DNA from: Amphirosellinia nigrospora
Lineage: Eukaryota; Ascomycota; Sordariomycetes; Xylariales; Xylariaceae
Length of the DNA stretch: 64,000 bases
Direction of reading: 5' to 3'
Assembly (NCBI GenBank): GCA_004123355.1
Contig: SCHM01000003.1
Span: forward strand, 186,001 to 250,000
The position numbers were made by a program, and so were the translations under genes. A model generated the notes under the pieces. It worked only from the letters and a program-made list of their open reading frames with translations, did no database searches and was not told the origin of the DNA. This document shows positions 48,372 through 59,615 of the stretch, one piece after another. Position 1 is the stretch's first letter; the number at the start of each line of letters is the position of its first letter.

Positions 48372-49620
48372 ATGGCCAGCCTCACGGACGTCGTTGGTAC
48401 CGATAAGTGGGGAAAGGAAACGGAGAAGCAGCTCGACGCCAAAGATCTAGAATCATGGAGAAAGCAGATATATGCGGACACAATTCCATGGGAATATGAC
48501 CGATTCCGTACATTGCTGGAAAGGTACAGCAAGATCCCTCCAACTGAAATCACGGCAGAGATTCTCCAGATTGTAAGAGACCAAGAAGAAAAGAAGAAAA
48601 ATGGCACCCTGCCTTCTAAATCGGCCACCACTGACGATACACAGCGAGGAAAGGCTTGGGAAGTAGCCAAATACCCCTGCATCGGCTATTTTACCTACGT
48701 GCGCCTCCTCGAATTCGACGGCAACAGCCCGGGATGCAACGAGCCATCGAGCGTCTAAAGGCGCCCGGCTCGCAAGACACGTTGCTCGAGCTCGGTGGCT
48801 TCATATGCCAAACGATTCGCCAACTCGCCTCGAGGGCGTCGACTCGGCGCGTATGTACGGGACCGACCTACACGCTGAATTTATCGAGCTAGGGTATGAG
48901 CAATTCCGCGATCGCGAGACCCTAAAAGCCACTCTCGTGCCGGGAGACATGCTGGTCCCGGACGCCGACTACGAGGCGAGCGCCTGTGCGTAATTCTCCG
49001 AGTTATTCTTTCCTTACTTAACAACGTTCAGAACATGGCGTTTCCTTTTCGGACATAACGATGTCTCGAAGCTTCCGACACTCTCATAATTCACGCTATA
49101 AATGGCAATAACTGACTCCGAGTGTTGTAGTGGCCGCAACCTTCAACGGAAAGATTTCCATAGTCCATGCCTCCAACTTCTTCCATCTGTTCAGCTGGGA
49201 CTCGCAGCTCGTCATCTGCGAACGCATCGTGCGCTTTTTCCGCCCCGGATTGAGCACAGAAAGCCCGGCAGTGTTGTTTGGGACGCAAATGGGTGCGTAT
49301 ACAAATCCCCCGCGCCTGATTCCTTGATCTCTTTGTTTTGTCTGATCGAGCAAGATTTTTACGGTGTAAGGCTAGAGATATCAACTAACGTACTTTTGGG
49401 CACGGCAGGTAGTCTGAAGCCAGGCGACATACGTGTAGGGGCTTTCCAAGTTTTCCTGCACGATGAGAGAACCTTTCAATCCCTATGGGACGAGATCGGG
49501 AGAAAAACTGGTACAACCTGGAAGGTGAGCATGCAAGTGACGGCGACGGCGCCCCCAAAACCGAATGCCCACGGCGAAGACGCGAGGGCTATGCGTTACG
49601 TTGTGACCCAGGGGTATTAA
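48372..49620 (+). CDS. Fungal SAM-dependent methyltransferase, frame interrupted
   Basis: This resembles the fungal class I methyltransferases of unknown or secondary-metabolite substrates. In order: MASLTDVVGTDKWGKET, WEYDRFRTLLERYSKIPP, AKYPCIGYFTYVRLLEFD, the SAM motif I region DTLLELGGFICQTIRQLA, RMYGTDLHAEFIELGYEQFR (motif II acidic residue), ISIVHASNFFHLFSWDSQ, VRFFRPGLSTESPAVLFG, then LHDERTFQSLWDEIGRKTG at the C-terminus. Introns begin at GTGCGT near 48988 and GTGCGT at 49291. Two frame changes near 48733 and 48832 are each one missing base (GGGG as GGG; CC as C). Motif I departs from the usual ExGxGxG (ELGGFIC), which may affect cofactor binding. About 330 residues are expected. Confidence 0.72.
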
Positions 49621-51946
49621 GTCGAGCATTCAGCTATCGCGCTGCGGGAAAGGGGCGAGAAGTGGTAAAATCTATTAAGTTGACGACTTGCTCTATTCAG
49701 ATGCTCACCCTGTGTATGGGTCGTTAGTCTAAAGTCCAAATTCGGCCTCTAAGTCTTAGAATTAATTAGCCACATTATAAGATCTAGGCGGACTTCACCA
49801 AATATGGAACTAGGTTGAAAAGGCGAAGTTTTTGGTTTCGACTGTACCTGCTTTGCACGAACTGAGAAGTCAGATAAAATATCTGTTCGTTCATACGACC
49901 ATATCGGAGGCTGAAGTTAGAAAGATGGCAGAACGATAGGATAGATGTCCATTATCGTATTCTTTTTCGGCCCGTTGTCTATTACCGGAGGCTACTAGAA
50001 GCAGAACGGCACGGGATGAGTAAGAACGCATAACATCACCAATATGTTCTGTGTTGAAAACTTTCGAACCTGCCAGACTAAAATCCCTAGTCCCTCCGTG
50101 GACGATGCTAAAGCCTGTGGTGCTTCGTACCCTTTCGATTAACAGTCGCAGACTAGCTCAGACCTGTGATCTTCAGGTTTCACTTCTATTTGCCCGCACA
50201 GCTTTCCAGCCCCTCCTTAGCTTATAATACCCTGGTAGGAGATGCACGTAAAGCCCCGACTCGTAAGAAGATGTATTCAGTGACTATGGTGAATTGGGGT
50301 CATAGCTCGGGGTCTCCCAGCCCTAGCTGTTACTAGTGTAGGATGACGGGATACAGTAAAAGGCATACCTTGGCTAGGTGTGCATTCAATCTCAATAGGC
50401 ATGGATAGCCAGAAAGCACCTCGCTAACAAACTCTAGAAAGGACCCGCAGTGTAAGTCTCTTTGAATGACGGCATATACGGTTTCCAGCCTTTCGGGGTG
50501 ATAAACGTATAAAGAATGGATCTCTTGACATATTCGGTAATAAATTTCAGATAGACCGTAACGCCGGGGACCCAGGCCCCGAAGTTCAGAATCGGAGGAA
50601 CTCTTCTACCGACGCCTTGGCTGCACAGGAGGACGATAAATGCTTGGATGTACGAATCCACTCATTATCGAGATTGGCCCCGAAATCTAGAGACTGGTGC
50701 GTGCCAGGGTTGATTGTTTTAATATGAGTTCTTGGAAGAGATGGCGCCTGGAGGATATGTTGGCTGTGTTGTTTCCGATCAGCGTGCTCACCATGTCCCG
50801 GCGGCTTACACACTCGTTATAGGTAATACCAACCCCTATGATTTTCCAGCATTTGCTATAATATGCATATGTCCATTATCCAAGGTATGATATGTATAAA
50901 TAGTCTCAATGTACGAGAGAGAGAGAAATAAAATGTACTGGGAGGTAGACACCTGCCACGTTACAGCATATGCGTGAAAGTCCCTTATCACATTCGAGGT
51001 GATGATAGGTTCTCATGAATGAATTATAGCAAAAATATTCACAAATTTTGGCGCAAGTTGAAGTGCTGTCCTAATGCCTTTGGTTGGAACTAGAATCAAG
51101 ACGGATTTGTTTTGACACTATTGATCATATATTGTAGGCTTTCATAACATGCGTTTGACGCTATCAATCAAGATGTCTCAGCCTGTGGGTAGGAGGGGAG
51201 CGGGGGTAACCGCATGGTAACATGGAACTTCGGTCTCATACTGTCATAAGGCACACTCGAAACTGTAAAGCAAAGATCATCTTGTGATAGACAGAGCAAC
51301 TCACGAAGACAGCTTTAGAATTGTATATGGCTTACTTAAGGTGTGTGTACTAACACCTACAGCTAAGCGTAAGCTCATCAAGTCTACACAACAAATGTGG
51401 TGGGTGGAGTGTTGCAATCAATTCTATTAAGGGCAAAATAAGTTTATTATTCTCTTATTTTCGTACGTGGTGCGTTAAACCTTAACACCCATTCAAACTA
51501 TCACTCATTCATAAGCACGAAGCTACTCGCTCTTGTGATTGCTCCGTGTTACGAGCACACCGGGCCGAAAAAAGTGGAACTCGGTACAGGCTTACAAATG
51601 GTTCACACCCAAAGCATTCATGTTCTGGGCTGGCGACTTGACCATATCTCTCCCTCCCAGGTTGGCTCCGAGACAATCGAGGCTTGTAGGCCAGGTTGAC
51701 GTACCGAGATGCGTGTGGTCTTAGAAAGTAGTCCGTCCGAGCGGACACCGAGACAAACCCACGGTCCCTCAACCTTTGCTTCCACGTCTATATAAGAGGC
51801 TTTGGGATACACGAATTTCCAGATGACCCATCCATCAAAAAGCACTGCAGTTCTGTTACAATCTGATATTGCACCTTGATCACATACATTTCAGCTGTCA
51901 CCCAAGACAAGCCAGTTCGAATATACCTCCACCCATCCCTGCCACT
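49621..51946. other. Long intergenic region
   Basis: No gene I can support in 2.3 kb. On the minus strand near 50820-50420 there are protein-like stretches in shifting frames (for example LRGLGPRRYGLSEIYYR and HPERLETVYAVIQRDLHC), possibly a remnant of an unrecognised gene. A GA run lies near 50915. The last ~100 bases are probably the leader of the NmrA-like gene. Confidence 0.35.
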
Positions 51947-53146
51947 ATGGCATCAACCAAGAACATCCGTAACGTTGCCTTAGTTGGTGCAAACGGCACA
52001 ATCGGCGCACCAATTCTTTCTGCAATTCTTGCGGCTGGCCACAAGACGACGGTGCTCACCCGGCCCACTTCAAGCGCCGACTTCCCAACTGGGGTGATCG
52101 TACACGTTGGCGACTACACCGATGAGGATTTTGTCGTGGCCAGTCTGAAGGGCCAAGATGTGCTCATCATGGCACTGGCGTTCACCGCCTACGACGCTCA
52201 AATTCCCCTGATTAAAGCGGCAGCCAAAGCTGGCGTTTCGTACATTGTCCCTTGCGAATTCGGATCCGACCCCACCCACCCAAAGCTCAACGCCGAGATC
52301 CAGATGATGAACATGAAGGCACCATTTCGCAAGCTAATCGAGGAACTTGGTGTCAGTAGCTGGATCGGGGTGGTCAACAATCCTTGGGTCGAGTTCAGCA
52401 TCCGCCTAGGCCGTAAGTGTACTTTTGGGAAATATTTGCTCCTCGTCTTGGCAATCCGAGAGAATTGGAAACCCCCCTTCGAGTCCGCGGGGACCACTTG
52501 GCTGTTAATATTCACAAAACACGCCTAAAACGGCGATAGCTGACTCTAAGTTTGATAGTCTACGGTATCGACTTGACGAAAAAGACCGCAACTTTCTATG
52601 ACGAAGGCAATGTCAGGGCAAACGTCACAACGCTGAATCGCGTTGGAGAGTCACTAGCTTCTCTGTTCGCCCTACCTGAGGCCGATCTTGCCAAGCATAA
52701 AAACCAATTTGTCTACTTCAGCTCATTCTATGTTAGCCAGGTTAGTTTTACCTCCCCCCCCCCCTCTCTACCAACGGTAAATTGTGAAGGTGGGCGTATT
52801 GGGCCTTGCTATTTCTGCAAGCTTCCGAAGCTCTCAATGACCTTTATGAACGGACAACTAACTCTGATGTTTCAAAGAGGGACCTCCTTGCTAGCGCTAT
52901 GCGCGCTACTGGCACAACGGAGAAGGATTGGTCTATCGCCAGTGTCAGCTCGGACAAAGTTCTGCAAGATGCTAGAGAGCCTTCCGCCGATATCACGACT
53001 CGTATGATGACACTGTTGCTCTTGTATTTAAGGAGGGCCATGGTGGTGACTACAACTCAAAAACTGTGGACAATGAAAAGCTCGGGCTGGAGACTGAAGA
53101 TCTTGACGCTCTTATGAAGACTCTCGCCTCAGAAATAGATGCATAA
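51947..53146 (+). CDS. NmrA-like / isoflavone reductase-type NAD(P)-binding protein
   Basis: This is an atypical short-chain dehydrogenase fold, either an enzyme (reductase) or a redox-sensing regulator. Exon 1 (51947-52412) has the Rossmann motif VALVGANGTIGAPIL (GxxGxxG), TVLTRPTS, VHVGDYTDEDFVVASLKGQD and VSYIVPCEFGSDPTHPKLN. Exon 2 (52559-52740) reads YGIDLTKKTATFYDEGN and ends FVYFSSFYVSQ before a GTTAGT donor. The third part has RATGTTEKDWSIASVSSDK, then, in another frame, VFKEGHGGDYNSK, NEKLGLETEDLDALMKTL and a stop at 53146. The frame change near 53005, and one at the exon 3 acceptor, parallel the single-base losses seen elsewhere. About 310 residues are expected. The substrate is unknown. 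Confidence 0.8.
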
Positions 53147-54473
53147 GCTTTATGTGTCGCAGGCACATCATGAAAAATTACCCCTTTTGAAGGAGATTTT
53201 AGATGGAACTACTTCACCATGGCAAACCAAGTTTACCTCTCAACTTCTTTGACTGGTATGCTTCAGTGCTAATAAACACTCATTTTCATTTGATATAAGT
53301 CGCTTTTCACGAAGCTTGCCTTTGCAATCTACTATACATTTGAAGCTATGTATTTATAGAGCCATTGTAGTGAATGGCAGATTCTTCATTATAATATTAA
53401 CGCTAGCTCCGTTCGTTATAAGAGCCCTGCCCGATACTCTAAAATACATTGCGATCCTGGTAGTACATAGAGTTGCAGAGGCGCTCATATATACACCCGT
53501 ATTAATATATCAGTGGGCCTCTTGGGGAGGGCGCCGAAACTTTCTTGTTTCCTTATGCTGTGAAAATTGTCGTGGCTACAGTGAAGGGACACTGCATATG
53601 GAAATCGTAGAATTTTCCTCGATAAGTATGCATTCTGAGATCGCCTGGTTTCTCTCACAAACAAAGTCCTTATGCGGCTTGCTGAACGCCCCGGGTATTA
53701 CCTCGTTCTAATGACACTTTGGGGAAGCAGACCTCACGTGATACTGTGCGATCTTACGGGGCGCCCCAAGGTCAAGAAGCCTACTCGTGGTGGTTTTGGA
53801 GGCGGTAGGGTGGTCTTTGCGGAGGCGGCGGCGTCCAGTGCTTCATGAAACACGCCACTAGCTACATAATGGTGAGGATGAACCGTAGTCAGTGCCCAGA
53901 TAATATCATGTTGGCGTGCCCTGAGCATATATAGGGACACGGCCAAGATGCAGCCCATTTCTGATGCGATGATCACTGCTGATACCCAAAGCCTAGTTCA
54001 TATCTATATGAGAGGTAAGCTACAGACGCCCACACAACGGCCGCTATTCCATTGTTGCATCGTCGCATGCAAGCCATCAAACATGACCTTGGAAGAAGGG
54101 GTTCAAAGGGTTCTTGTGGCGTCGTCGGGAATGCGGTGACCAATACAGCCTTGACTATAAACTGAACCTATAGGTTGCGAGAGAAGAACATCGTGTTCAT
54201 ATGGGGCTTAGAGATGTGATTCTACCAACCCGTGGCTACCCTGTTCCCTTTTTCTAGATGGTACACTCAATGTTGTTCAAGATCCCTTTTTGCATTATGG
54301 TACAGATCTGCTCGTGGGATAAAATTGTGATGCTTAGATCGATAAATAATAGAGGATAATATGTAAGATGGCACGTCTAAAAGAAAACACCCCAACGCCG
54401 GCTATAAACCAAATCGTGTCCCCGCCAATCGTTCCATCGCCCATTTTAGTCAACACATCGGCATCTAGTGGCA
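53147..54473. other. Intergenic
   Basis: No supported gene in 1.3 kb; convergent 3' ends of the NmrA-like gene and the pepsin-fold gene. A plus-strand ORF at 53316-53711 has hydrophobic runs but no conserved motif. Confidence 0.4.
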
Positions 54474-56604
54474 TTAATGGGACAAACTTTGCGGCTCGTG
54501 GCCCGGGCCGAGAGAATGTGGATGGTTCGGCGGCCCCGCCGCATTCGCTTGGGCACTGTGCACTTCGGTGGGAAGTTCAGTGGGTTGGTTCCCAGATGTC
54601 GGGAGCTCGGCGCTATACTGCTGGGGGTAAGGCTGGGCGTATCCGCCGGGATACTGCCTGGGAGTATTGCTGTGCGTATTGCTGGGGAAATCGCTGATTA
54701 TACATGGCTGAATCTGCATTGACTGAGCTCGGGTTATGAGAGTGGCATCTGACATATCGGGGGACTCGGGGGAGCCAGGGGCGCCGGGATTCTTGACCGG
54801 CGCGTAGTATCCCTGCTGAGGTATGCCATTTGCGGGTGGTATGGCCCTGCTGGTGTTTCATGGGGTGGGTATGATGTGACGTTTGAGGTCGAGGCATCTA
54901 GTTCAGCCTTTGAGGAAGCTTTGCGGCGGCGGAAAAAGAAGAAGGCGAGGGCTGCAACGATAGCTAGCACACCCACGCCCACGCCCACGCCGATGCCAGC
55001 AGCTGCTCCAGTCGACAGGCACCAGAAGAGGTTGAGCTAGGCGTAGGACTAGGAGGCGTTACTCCTTGAGAACCGGTAATATCTTCAGGTGTGAGGGCTT
55101 TCCACTAGAGTGACTGGTTAGTCTGTCCCATTCAGCTTTAAGATTGTGAGTCCCCTAGGTAGGCCAAGGATTGCACATAAATAGTTCAGTAAGAAACACT
55201 TACGGAACCGGACCAAGATTCTTTCCAGTCGTTCGCGCTGGCCTTGATCACAGTGTCATCTTGAGCCAATGTGACAACCTGAGCGGTAGGAATATTCGGA
55301 CCAGGTGCCTGAGCTAGCCACCACGTCTTGGCCCCCAATTGGCTCCGACGAACGCATCCTGCAAGAAAGCGCGGCCAAGAGTATACTGGCTGCTGGGCCC
55401 AGTATAACAAGGGAAGTACTGTTGGTCGTTGTCAACAAGTGGCGCCGTTAGAGTAAGGTTTAGATGGCGGAAGGGGACCGATATGGTGACGTGTTGGGTG
55501 TTGGAGCCCGCGAGGAACGTGAAATCTAAGGTAGATGCTGAGCTGACAATTTGGGTGTATTTTGGATCATCCTCTTGCCAAATATATAAGCCCAGGTCCT
55601 TGTTGTACTTGACGGGCAAATGACCCGCAATGGCATCGCAGGTCGACTTTGGTAACGTTAGATATGGAGAGCAGCCGTCGACAGAGACCTTGATGCCACC
55701 AGTCGAGATCGAGGCGTTATTTGCTGCAAGGAGGCCATCCTTGGAGTTGAAATCCCAAGGCGACGAACCGTCAATAACTGTGATGCTGATATCTTTCAAG
55801 GATATTGCCTTGGTATAATCATCTGTCTCGGTGAGAATATCCCCTACTATACGATTTTGATCATAACCCCAAAGTATAGTGATCCGGGCATTGGCGGGTT
55901 GGCGGACCGAGATGCATGGCGAATGAGTTGGATGGAAGCCGATGCTGGGAATTTAGCCAGCCGGGAATGAGGCTTGCGTTGATCGGAGGCCCGGAGTTGG
56001 TGGTGAAAGACTGGTTGACTGTGGCCGGTGCCCCTATCCCTAGACAGCCAGCAGAGAGAGGATACCACGTGCTATCTGGGTAGACTGCATATGAGTTGGA
56101 GAGCAACGCGAGCGAAACATTAGGTACAGTCAAGCCGCCAAGATCCATATTGTCAATCCATGATTGCGCATTGTCTCCGGCAGCATCCAAACCGATCATG
56201 AAATTCGGCCTGGTGCGAACTGGATGGAACCGGTGGATCCCGTAGTGTCGACCTGGGATTGTGCCTTATTATACAGATGCGCCTTCGACGCGACGCATGT
56301 GGTATTCTGATTGCAATAATCGCTAGTAAGTAAAAATGTCTGGTATTCTCGACCCGGATACAAGCTATCTTCTGATCCAAGCCTAGAGTCACCTCGATAG
56401 CCGGCCAGGGGCCATCCGGCCCTGCGTGCCCACGTTAGCCGAAATCTCGAAGTGCCACATACCAAGCACGGGAGGGTTTTTATACACACCAAATGTTAAA
56501 TCAGACCATGTTACGGCGAAGGGAACTGGGTCGTCTGCCGCGACTCTCGACACGACGAGGTAAGAAAGGAGCGACAGGTGTAAAGAGAGAGACGAAGGGG
56601 CCAT
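54474..56604 (-). CDS. Membrane-anchored pepsin-fold protein, probably not an active protease
   Basis: On the minus strand the signal peptide MAPSSLSLHLSLLSYLVVS opens exon 1. A spliced junction (GTGTGT..GCTAACG..CGCAG near 56484-56425) gives FGPDGPWPAIEVTLG, the usual start of a peptidase A1 lumenal domain. Further on are SWIDNMDLGGLTVPNVSLAL, GAPATVNQSFTTNSGP, SPWDFNSKDGLLAANNAS, VDGCSPYLTLPKSTCDAIAG, TISVPFRHLNLTLTAPLVD and YTLGRAFLQDAFVGANWG. A transmembrane helix (VGVGVGVLAIVAALAFFFF) with RRR, then a Pro/Gln/Tyr-rich cytosolic tail, ends near 54474. Neither DTG/DSG catalytic motif is present: the first position reads LGLDQKIALYPGREYQ and the second VDGCSPY. Several frame changes (about 56345, 56205, 55900, 55330) look like single-base losses. 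Confidence 0.75.
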
Positions 56605-58462
56605 GATGAATAACTTCTAGTTACCAGGAACCAAGCGCGATTAGCGCAAGAAGGGAGGGGCCTGCCAACAAAACTCATAGATAGGTACACAAATCACAAA
56701 TACGCACGGCCTCGAGAACGAACGAAGGGAAATAAGAAAAAGATGTCGCGTTAGAGACGACGGATTACCTAGATACGTAGAGGGTGAAGGGAGGAAAAGC
56801 ACGGCGAATGCATCTCGGAAATGAGCCAAGGGACTTGATAGACCGCCGCCCTATGCAGAGAACCGCGACCTTTCGAGCCCGAAGCTGGTCGAGTACATCC
56901 TGAATAACACGACATGACCAAGACAGTGAGCACTGTGCCTGACCCCTATCAGGACGTAGCGAGTTTCTGCCCCGGCCCGCATGAACCTGAAGGATCCGAA
57001 TGCCGGGGTTGGGCTAACCAATCTCAGCTAGGGCTGATCCGACGGTCGTGAAAAGTCTCTACACTACTACTATCTATCAAACTCTATTATAATGTACCTG
57101 TCAGACGAAGAAGCTCTGCCACCCCAGGTCGGCATTACATGGTCTGGAGCGGTCGTCGATGAGGCGGCCTTGATTACGCCGCACCGCTCCAGTGCCGGCG
57201 GCATTGCTATAGCAGTCTTATGCAACACATATAGATTAGCACACATACAGATCAGCGCATATTCCAATAGAAAGGCCGGCCAAGTCTTGCGGACAGTTTG
57301 CGGAAGTGGGCTGGTGGCAGGACGGGGTTACCCCTGAACAGGGCCCACTCTAGCAAGGCTTAACGAAGGCTTAGCTTGAGATAGCCGCGTTTCAAGTCAC
57401 GCCGTCGAAAACAACCAGAGAATAAATACAATACATAGTAGGTAGGTACACCTGCTCTGGAACATAGTTCATGTTGAGTTAATATGCTCTGTTTTCCGTC
57501 GTTGTTATGACCTCCTCCGACGCTGTATCAAGACGTCTATGCTAGGGACATATGATATCTGCACTGTCTTCTGTTTCGCTCCAGATGGACTGTCTCCGGG
57601 TGTTTAAGTAGCTGCTTGAATGCACTGCCGTACCTGCACTAGGCAGCTAACGAACAGGGTTGTGAACGTTTTACATTAGTTACTTAGTAGTTTGGTATGA
57701 TTGGTTGAGAGAAGACGAAAATAGAAAGTCAACGTGCGGTATGCATGGGCCAGCCGACACCACTGAAAATTACCTAAAGAGGGGCTTAATGTTTAAAGTG
57801 GAAGCACTGTACAGCAACGGTAGTTGAACCATAGAATCGGGTGTGTAAAAGGGACAACTTACTCCGTACATCGGGCCTGGATCGGGTAGACATTGATCGT
57901 TGAGTACCTAGGATATATAGTTCCTACACATTGATGCATTGGTTGAAGCATAGTGCAGAGGAGGTAGTCGTTGAGGTAGGTGGTCATCGTTGTCTCAACC
58001 TCGCTCTAAGAAGACCGTGTTTCTAGCATAATATACACTGTATCGAAACAGACCAAGTCCCAACTTACCCCAACACTGCGTACGCAAGCCAAGGACAAGC
58101 ACCTGTCGATTGAGCGCATCAGCGCAACCACCAATGGGACCTGCTAAGCTGGCCCGATCTAGTCGCGCTTCGACTTCGACGTCCTTGCCTGCTCGTCTTA
58201 CACCATACAACTTCATGGCCTACTTACCTTGATTAGGGTCGCAAACTCGCCCTTAACACTCTATCAGCCGCGTGCTTCCGCTCTATCTCGACACCGCCGA
58301 CGAATTGCGCCCATTTCACCCTCGCCAGCACCCCATGCGACAAAAAATCAAATAAATAACGGCTGCTCAGTTCTTTGCTAGATTGGCCGAGTCGACGTTT
58401 GCCTGTTGCGCGCCACACCAGCCCGATACAACTATCACGTAATTCATCGACATCCAAGAGCC
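56605..58462. other. Intergenic (divergent promoters)
   Basis: No supported gene in 1.85 kb between the divergently transcribed pepsin-fold and GT8 genes. Short ORFs at 57070-57337 lie on both strands and have no motif. TAGGTAGGTA occurs near 57440. Confidence 0.4.
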
Positions 58463-59615
58463 ATGGCGCCTGCCAGCAGTGATCTCAAGCCCAGCCTGGG
58501 CCAGATTCTAACATCAAAACGTATACGCTACACCGCTTCCGCCCTCGCCATCGTCGTCCTCTTCTTCCTCGCCTTCCGCAACATGATCAATTCCCACCCT
58601 GGCCACGATGCGAGGTAGCGCCGGCGGCTCCCCTGCTGTGCTAGGTACCAACCACGACTGCCCACCTGCCGTCGTGCCCTCCTTTGATGGTGCGTCTGTC
58701 GACTGGTCACGTTATGCCTACACCCAATACGTTACCAACAAGGAATCTCTGCAATTCCGTCATGATTTTTGAGACCCTGCACCGTCTCAAGGCCAAGGCC
58801 GAGCGCGTCATGATGTACCCGGACAGTATGATGAACCCGGGCGAGACAGACCCCCAATCAAACGAAGCCAAGTTGCTTGCTAAGGCACGAGACCAGTACG
58901 GCGTGAAGTTGGTGCCGGTTTCGGTCCAGCGGGCTGGTGGAGATGGTATGTTTGCCGTGGCGCGCATTTTCCTTGGCACCGTCGGGTTTGCTGATTCTTT
59001 CTAGCTACGTGGGCCGAATCGTTCACCAAGCTCTTGGCCTTCAATCAAACCCAGTACCAGCGTGTATTGAACGTCGACTCGGATGCCACTATCCTTCAGC
59101 CGATGGATGAGCTCTTCCTCATGCCGCCTTGCCCTGTCGCCATGCCCGTGCCTACTGGCTGTTTCCTGATAACAAGATTTTATCGTCGCAGCTGATGCTC
59201 GTTCAACCGAGCGAGGTCGAGTTCGATCGCATCATGAAACAGGTTGAATCATCGAGTCGCAATGATTATGATATGGAAATTGTGAATCAACTTTATGCTG
59301 ATACGCTATGATCCTCCCACACCGCCCCTACGACTTGTTGACGGGCGAGTTTCGCGGCGATAATCACCAGAACTATCTAGGCACTGACCGAGAGGAGTTT
59401 GATCCAGTCGCTATTTACAACGAAGCCAAGTATCTCCATTTCTCCGACTGGCCGGTGCCAAAGCCGTGGATACCCATGTCCGATGGTGTACGCCAGGACA
59501 AGCAGCCAAATGTGAGACCAAAAACGGCCAGGAAGACTGTTCTGCTAAAGAGTTATGGAATGGGTTTTATGACGACTTCACCCAACGTCGCTTGGTACGG
59601 TTATTATTTGAATGA
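58463..59615 (+). CDS. GT8-family glycosyltransferase, GNT1-like N-acetylglucosaminyltransferase
   Basis: This is a type II Golgi membrane enzyme of the Gnt1 group (terminal GlcNAc on mannan or glycans). MAPASSDLKPSLGQIL precedes a membrane anchor (ASALAIVVLFFLAF, about residues 28-42). Next come YAYTQYVTNKE, CNSVMIFETLHRLKAKAERV and MYPDSMMNPGETDP. An intron (GTATGT.. near 58946 to 59004) leads to FTKLLAFNQTQYQRVLNVDS, which contains the metal-binding DSD, then DATILQPMDELFLMPP. RAYWLFPDNKILSSQLMLVQ, NQLYADTAMILPHRPYDLLT and ELWNGFYDDFTQRRL follow, ending at 59615. Frame changes near 58615, 58745, 59150, 59307 and 59510 are mostly one missing base (CCCC as CCC, GG as G, TT as T). About 365 residues are expected. 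Confidence 0.78.

Noticed and set aside
39298-53146. A possible secondary-metabolite gene cluster (Zn2Cys6 regulator, GST, methyltransferase, NmrA-like reductase)
   Set aside because: No backbone enzyme (PKS, NRPS, terpene or DMAT synthase), no P450 and no transporter. The genes are spaced by 1-2.4 kb and interspersed with an NDT80-like factor.
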